A DNA stretch of 64,000 nt from Balaenoptera acutorostrata. Lineage: Eukaryota > Chordata > Mammalia > Artiodactyla > Balaenopteridae. The first letter of the stretch is position 1. The number at the start of each line of letters is the position of its first letter. Positions 59,536 to 64,000 of this stretch are shown here, in pieces. The notes under the pieces were generated by a model. It was given only the letters and a program-made list of their open reading frames with translations, ran no database searches and was not told the DNA's origin. The stretch lies in contig NC_080067.1 of NCBI RefSeq assembly GCF_949987535.1, positions 68,324,128 through 68,388,127 on the forward strand, given 5' to 3'. Both the position numbers and the translations under genes were made by a program.

Positions 59536-59623
59536 AATATATAAAATATATATATATATTATATATATAAAATTTATATATATATATATAAAATACATAT
59601 ATATATATTATATATATATAAAA
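59536..59623. repeat. (AT)n-rich microsatellite
   Basis: About 88 bp of TATA runs with AAA and TTT interruptions; self-complementary throughout. Confidence 0.95.
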
Positions 59624-59691
59624 TGATTTACACACAAAAAAAAGGTGGCTCTTGACCATGGACTGTTTGTGGAGTCTTACACATTCCTTTT

Positions 59692-59987
59692 TTTTTTTTT
59701 TTTAAGTATTTATTTATTTATTTATGGCTGTGTTGGGTCTTCGTTTCTGTGCGAGGGCTTTCTCTAGTTGCGGCAAGCGGGGGCCACTCTTCATCGCGGT
59801 GCGCGGGCCTCTCACTATCGCGGCCTCCCTTGTTGCGGAGCACAGGCTCCGGACGCGCAGGCTCAGTAATTGTGGCTCATGGGCCCAGCTGCTCCGCGGC
59901 ACGTGGGATCTTCCCAGATCAGGGATAGAACCCGTGTCCCCTGCATTGGCAGGCAGACTCTCACCCACTGCGCCACCAGGGAAGCCC
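59692..59987 (-). mobile_element. CHR-type SINE, short (deleted) form, perfect target-site duplication
   Basis: T-run, (TTTA)n, 'tggctgtgttgggtcttcgt', short-form body, 'accagggaagcccc'. Perfect 16-bp duplication 'cttacacattcctttt' at 59,676-59,691 and 59,988-60,003: recent. Confidence 0.97.
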
Positions 59988-60389
59988 CTTACACATTCCT
60001 TTTAAAGAAATGAAGTATTTTTTTATTGCAGCGCTTTATTGATTGTATAAGAATCCCACACAAATTTTATAAATTACCTTTCACTTTTGATGGCAAGAAA
60101 TATGCCTCCGACCAATTATTTTCAGAATTCTTGAAATGAAAAATAAGCCAGAATATTAAGGTATAACCAGAAGGAAAGCCATGTATAATAAAACAAAGTG
60201 ATAGGCCAGGGAAAAGATAGAAAGTCAAAGACTGATAATATATTTAAAATGTTATATTCGAAATGACATTAATCCTTTTTGGTTTTGAGATCCCCTGCTT
60301 TTTATAGGTGAAGTTAGAATGTATCAAAAAATAAAGAAAAAAGGAAAATGAAACTATAATAATTTTTGCTTAGTTTTCTTAAGAACTTA

Positions 60390-60580
60390 GAAACATTATT
60401 AATATTCATATAGTATTCTAAGATTTATCTCACTTAATTCTCACCTCTATCCTGTGCAGGAGGAAGAGAAGATATTGCTGTTCTCTTTTTCACATAAGTA
60501 AACCGAATGGCTTACGACAGTCAGTGACTTAAGACACAAAGTCACATAGCTAAAAAGTGGAAGAAACAGAAGCCAGACTT
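60390..60580 (-). repeat. MIR-type SINE
   Basis: Antisense MIR: 'ttaattctcacctctatcct', 'cttaagacacaaagtcacat', 'agctaaaaagtggaagaaac'. Confidence 0.55.
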
Positions 60581-60846
60581 TTTGCATATTAGTTGCTAAT
60601 CTGTTTGCCATTTCTTCTGTAGTTGATTATATTGGGGAGTTAATGAGCTTTTTTGGTACTGGTTGTTGTTTGGGCCTCAACCTCCCACCCCACCTAGATT
60701 AACTGTCTCACAGTTGGCTGTTGTCACAAGGAGGACCAGGTGAGGCAGTGTGTACCCGTCATTGTAGCCAGAGCAGTTCAGAGCATCTGCCATTCCAAGG
60801 GTCTTCATGCTGGGAACTGTTAAGGGATTTGTCTCAATAGAGGACC

Positions 60847-60870
60847 TTTTTTTTTTTTTTTTTTTTTTTT
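60847..60870. repeat. T24 homopolymer
   Basis: Uninterrupted run of 24 T with no adjoining SINE or LINE body that I can see. Confidence 0.97.
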
Positions 60871-61043
60871 GGCAGTGGTGGGGGGCCAATAACCAAGGTG
60901 TTTGTATTTCTTCTACTCTCAAAATTGAGTATGTGACAGTGATTAGAATTACTGAGAGGAAATGACCTCCAAATGATTCTTTAGAATTCCTTAGATCTGT
61001 ACAGAGGGCATAATGGAAGTAATCATATGCGTGTGTGCTTTTT

Positions 61044-61346
61044 TTTTTAATTTTTATTATTTATTAATTTATTTAAATATTTATGGCTGTGTTGGGTCTC
61101 CGTTTCCGTGCGAGGGCTCTCTCCAGTTGCGGCAAGCGGGGGCCACTCCTCATCGCGGTGCGCGGGCCTCTCACTATCGCGGCCTCTCGTTGTGGAGCAC
61201 AGGCTCCAGAAGCGCAGGCTCAGTAATTGTGGCCCACGGGCCCAGTGGCTCCGCGGCACGTGGGATACTCCCAGACCAGGGCTCGAACCCGTGTCCCCTG
61301 CACCGGCAGGCAGACTCCCAACCACTGCACCACCAGGGAAGCCCCT
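61044..61346 (-). mobile_element. CHR-type SINE, short (deleted) form
   Basis: 'tggctgtgttgggtctccgt', 'cgcggtgcgcgggcctctca', 'cagggctcgaacccgtg', 'accagggaagcccc'. Target-site duplication 'gtgtgtgcttttt' at 61,031-61,043 and 61,347-61,359. Ends about 100 bp before exon 14. Confidence 0.96.
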
Positions 61347-61449
61347 GTGTGTGCTTTTTAAAGGGATATTCTAGAGTTCTTTACCATGGCATAGTCTGAA
61401 GAATTTGTTTTAATATTTAATTGTATTTTTTTATTGTTTTTCTCTTCAG

Positions 61450-61496
61450 AACCAGGTTTTGCTTTTCAAATTTTTGAGGAGTCTTCTTGACCCAAG
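61450..61496 (+). CDS. VPS8: VPS8 exon 14 of window (47 bp)
   Basis: Encodes NQVLLFKFLRSLLDP plus two bases (AG) of a split Arg or Ser codon. The acceptor is 'tttctcttcag' and the donor 'aag|gtatgt'. The next VPS8 exon should start with the third base of this codon followed by the EGIH region; it is not found before 64,000. A CHR SINE ends about 100 bp upstream of the acceptor. Confidence 0.94.
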
Positions 61497-61499
61497 GTA

Positions 61500-62155
61500 T
61501 GTTAATAAAATTTAGTTTTTCATAATACATAGATGAGAAATCAAAGGAAATAAATTGAGTTGAAGAAACTGGCTCATGATATCCAAATAGTATAGTCAGC
61601 TCTTGATTTTTAATATTAGCAGGAGTAATAGTTACAGAGATTATTCTAAATACATGATTGGAAAATTGATTACATCTTGAAGCAATACTTTTGTTTCCAT
61701 TTGCACATGAGCATACATGATGAGTTGTCATCAATGTAAAGAAAATAAAGAAGGTGTACCATGAGGACCTGTTTCAGGAAGAATTTGATGACCATCTAGC
61801 TTCCCCTGCCTCTGGTAGCATCTCTCCTTCTGATTCCTTATTCCATGCTGTAGATTGATACCTTTACTTTTCAAAGTAAACACCTAGTTCCCAGCCCACC
61901 TCTAAATGTATTACCTTTTAAACTTTCATTTGAAGTGTTTAGTTTTAAATAACTTTCCTGGAGGTGTGAGAAGGAAAGTGTAAATGTTTTTTTAAGTGCT
62001 GCTGTAGTACTCATCAAATAAAAACTAACCCAAGGAGATGATGAAATTAGTAATGGATTTGTAAGCAAAGTAGCTCCCTATGTGAGATCTTAACATCTTC
62101 CTGTGACAACGTGGAGTACACTGGGAGCTGAGTGTGGTATTTAACATCCTCTAAG
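61500..62155. other. Intronic sequence with no recognised feature
   Basis: Downstream of exon 14. A 105-codon minus ORF at 61,417-61,734 overlaps the exon antisense and is a shadow. Confidence 0.4.
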
Positions 62156-62157
62156 AC

Positions 62158-62275
62158 AGTCACTCTTAACCAGAATTGTGTGTCAGAATAACCTAAGAAA
62201 CTTTAAAAAATATAGTTGCCTGGCCCCAATCCCACAGAATCATTGTGATGTACATCTAGAGTTAAGCATCACTGG
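62158..62275 (+). mobile_element. MER5-like hAT fragment
   Basis: 'acagtcactcttaaccagaa', 'gtgtcagaataacctaagaa', 'tgcctggccccaatcccaca', consistent with a diverged MER5 element. Confidence 0.5.
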
Positions 62276-62764
62276 CCTAAATGTAATATTCCAGGATGAC
62301 ATAGCTTTCACATCAGACATACACATTTTTAAGTTACATTATAATGTGCACTAGCCATTGAAAACAGTCATATACTTACTTTAGAGATTATAATATTATA
62401 AAAATAGAAAGTTTTGGTTATTCTAGTATTCTGTGCTATTTTTAAATACCAAAATACCAGGAGTTTTGTAGATTGTAATAATTTTTTGAAATTTCAGTCA
62501 TTTAAACCTTAAGCAGGCTACACTTCATTTAAATTCACAGTCATACAGATGTGCGTATGCAGATGTTGAGAAGAGCAGTCTGACTACATACCCTCCTGAA
62601 CTTCAGTTCAGTACCTTTTCAAAGTATCTGTGTTTTAATTCCCTGTTCTCAGAAATTACTGAGGCTAGACATCTTTTTTTATTTTTATGAATCATTTGTA
62701 CTTCCCTCAGATCCAGTTTGGGCCCTAGTCTACCCCTAGAATTAACTAGGAGATACCTTAGAAT

Positions 62765-62880
62765 TAGGGTTAGGGGTAAGAGGGAAGGAAGAGAGCTGGG
62801 AGAAGGATGGGGGAGCTGGGGGTGGAGCTGAGAGAAGGGGGAGGGGGCTGAGGAGGACTGAGCTAGGTGGAAGAGGAAGG
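62765..62880 (+). repeat. G/A-rich low-complexity tract
   Basis: Many runs of three to five G on the plus strand. The minus-strand Pro/Ser/Leu-rich ORFs (62,603-62,929) are artefacts of its composition. Confidence 0.85.
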
Positions 62881-62884
62881 CGGG

Positions 62885-63475
62885 CCCAGCCCTTTCTCTG
62901 GAGCCCCTGTACCTTTTTTCCCATAGCAAAATTCCTTCTGTTCCTCTTTCGCTTCCTCCAGTGTCAGATCCATTCTCTTAGGACCTGACTCCTCTTCCCC
63001 TAGGATAATTTATTTTAACCAAGTCCTTGTTCTCCATCCATCCTACCTGGAGAGACTCAGGCTGGAAGGACAGAGAAGCTCAGCTTTGAACTCGGCCTTT
63101 TCTCACATGTAACAAAGTACAGAAGACAATGGTGACCAAATCTTAATTTTTTTAATTAAGAAAAAGTATTAGGTAATATAAATATCAATATAGTCATTTG
63201 CTCTGATATTGAATTTAGTTAAACTTCACAGTAATAAAAATGGCGAATCACAAGAGTATCAGAGGTCTTCCATGGAAAGTCTTGCTCTGTTATTACCTAT
63301 ACCTAGATTGTAAATATGTTATTAGGTAAGATCTTTTAGAGGTACTATGAAAGTTGTTTTGTTCACTAGCGATCCACAAATAATTTTACATTTACTCGGT
63401 ATATTTTATCTCCCTAAACTAACTCCAACCCCGGATAATTAACTCTAAGTTAACTTGTCACCTATTATTCCTTTC
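62885..63475. other. Intronic sequence with no recognised feature
   Basis: No exon or named repeat seen between the G-rich tract and the LTR-like sequence. Confidence 0.35.
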
Positions 63476-63479
63476 TGTC

Positions 63480-64000
63480 ATATCAGTTCAGCTGCAAGGC
63501 CCTCTCTCACCTACTTCAGAGAGAGGCAGTGCACCCACAGTCCTTACTCTTCCCTCTCCCCCAAAAGCAATACGACCTGGAATGTCCTCACCTTTGACAA
63601 CAGCTAAATTGCCAGCTCTACTTTAGCCTAGAGAAATGAAGCGTTGACAGAGATTCTCCCCTTGACCAAACTTCAGTCAGGCTCCTCTGAGCCCTCTGCT
63701 CCGCTAGGTCTGACCTTGGGCTTCCATCTCTGTTTTTGTAGAGTCTATTTTTAGCAAGAATCCTGCTAAGTCAGTTTAGCTAGAATCCTCACCCTCAATA
63801 TGTGATCACTCTTGATATCTGTCCAAATTTCTCACACCGCCCCCTCCCCCACCCAGGTAATATGTGATCATCCTGGCCTGCCTTCAACAAGAATTCTGTT
63901 AGGTCAGTTTATCAAAGAATTGTCCTACCCTCCTAGTAACTCTCCATCCATTGACTGCCCCACTTCCACCCCATGGCTATAAATCTCTACTTTTCCTTGT
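63480..64000 (+). mobile_element. LTR-like sequence (endogenous retrovirus U3), cut by window edge
   Basis: GC-richer than its surroundings, with two related internal segments 133 bp apart ('caagaatcctgctaagtcag' at 63,755 and 'caagaattctgttaggtcag' at 63,888) and a repeated 'aatatgtgatca'. These are followed by a TATAAA at 63,978-63,983 in a 'ctataaatctctac' context. This is the look of an LTR U3 with repeated enhancer units. R, U5 and the right end lie beyond 64,000; the left end is approximate. Confidence 0.45.

Larger units (their letters stand above)
7049..61496 (+). other. VPS8: VPS8 gene body, middle part (14 exons with introns)
   Basis: VPS8 is the CORVET-specific subunit of the Rab5-effector tethering complex that promotes early endosome fusion. 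The family has an N-terminal beta-propeller, a long alpha-solenoid and a C-terminal RING-H2 domain (about 1,430 residues in human). Fourteen exons in this window join without a stop or phase clash into 417 codons that match VPS8 from memory, covering very roughly residues 580-1,000, which is the Vps8 core domain and solenoid. All 13 introns inside are GT-AG and range from 288 bp to 11.35 kb. No upstream exon was found in 1-7,048 and no downstream exon in 61,497-64,000, so both gene ends lie outside. Intact frame, canonical splice sites and real introns argue for a functional gene, not a retrocopy. No promoter or polyadenylation site of the gene is in view. Confidence 0.95.

Noticed and set aside
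22367..61346. tRNA genes (B-box-like sequences found repeatedly)
   Set aside because: These are tRNA-derived SINE heads; none has an intact cloverleaf with acceptor stem and anticodon arm.
62603..62929. Pro/Ser-rich minus-strand ORF
   Set aside because: Product of the G/A-rich low-complexity tract.

Overview
The window is a piece of a mammalian nuclear genome, almost certainly from a cetacean (whale or dolphin). It carries 13 copies of tRNA-Glu-derived CHR-type SINEs (recognisable by the 'acttccctggtgg' head and a 'gagaaagccc...acgaagaccca' tail), L1 elements with artiodactyl/cetacean-type 3' ends, and no ruminant BovB/Bov-tA or pig PRE1 repeats. A subset of the SINEs has a deleted or rearranged 3' half, which is what I would expect in toothed whales, but that last step is inference.

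The only protein-coding gene I can support is VPS8, on the plus strand. VPS8 is a subunit of the CORVET tethering complex, which acts at early endosomes. Fourteen consecutive internal exons lie between 7,049 and 61,496. They total 1,254 coding bases, or 417 complete codons plus one leading and two trailing split bases. All have AG acceptors and GT donors, and the phases match at every junction with no stop. Together they encode the middle third of the protein (the alpha-solenoid and Vps8 core domain). The beta-propeller exons lie to the left and the C-terminal RING exons to the right, both outside the window. The 1-7,048 and 61,497-64,000 flanks are therefore intronic.

The rest is intron filled with transposable elements. 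Layout: 1-7 kb, old L1/HAL1 and MIR fragments and an unexplained 123-codon minus-strand ORF; 7-13 kb, exons 1-3, L2, an L1 3' tail and a minus-strand LTR lying between two copies of a 42-bp direct repeat; 13-24.5 kb, a long intron holding an antisense old L1 and a near-full-length sense L1 with a nested SINE; 24.5-26.5 kb, exons 4-6 and a hAT element; 26.5-35 kb, a SINE and another antisense old L1 with a nested SINE; 35-48 kb, exons 7-12 among L2, L1 and five SINEs; 48-56 kb, a 1.2-kb retro-insertion with target-site duplications that joins an L1 3' end to unrelated sequence containing a tandem duplication, then stacked L1s; 56-64 kb, exons 13-14, a Tigger DNA transposon, several SINEs and a second LTR running off the right edge.

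The most interesting items are the 48,843-50,024 insertion (candidate L1 3' transduction), inverted CHR SINE pairs bracketing VPS8 exons, the 42-bp direct repeat around the LTR, and a SINE with an expanded internal repeat. No RNA genes, CRISPR arrays or prokaryotic features are present. Repeat family names come from recognition by eye, not from a database search, and boundaries of old repeats are approximate.
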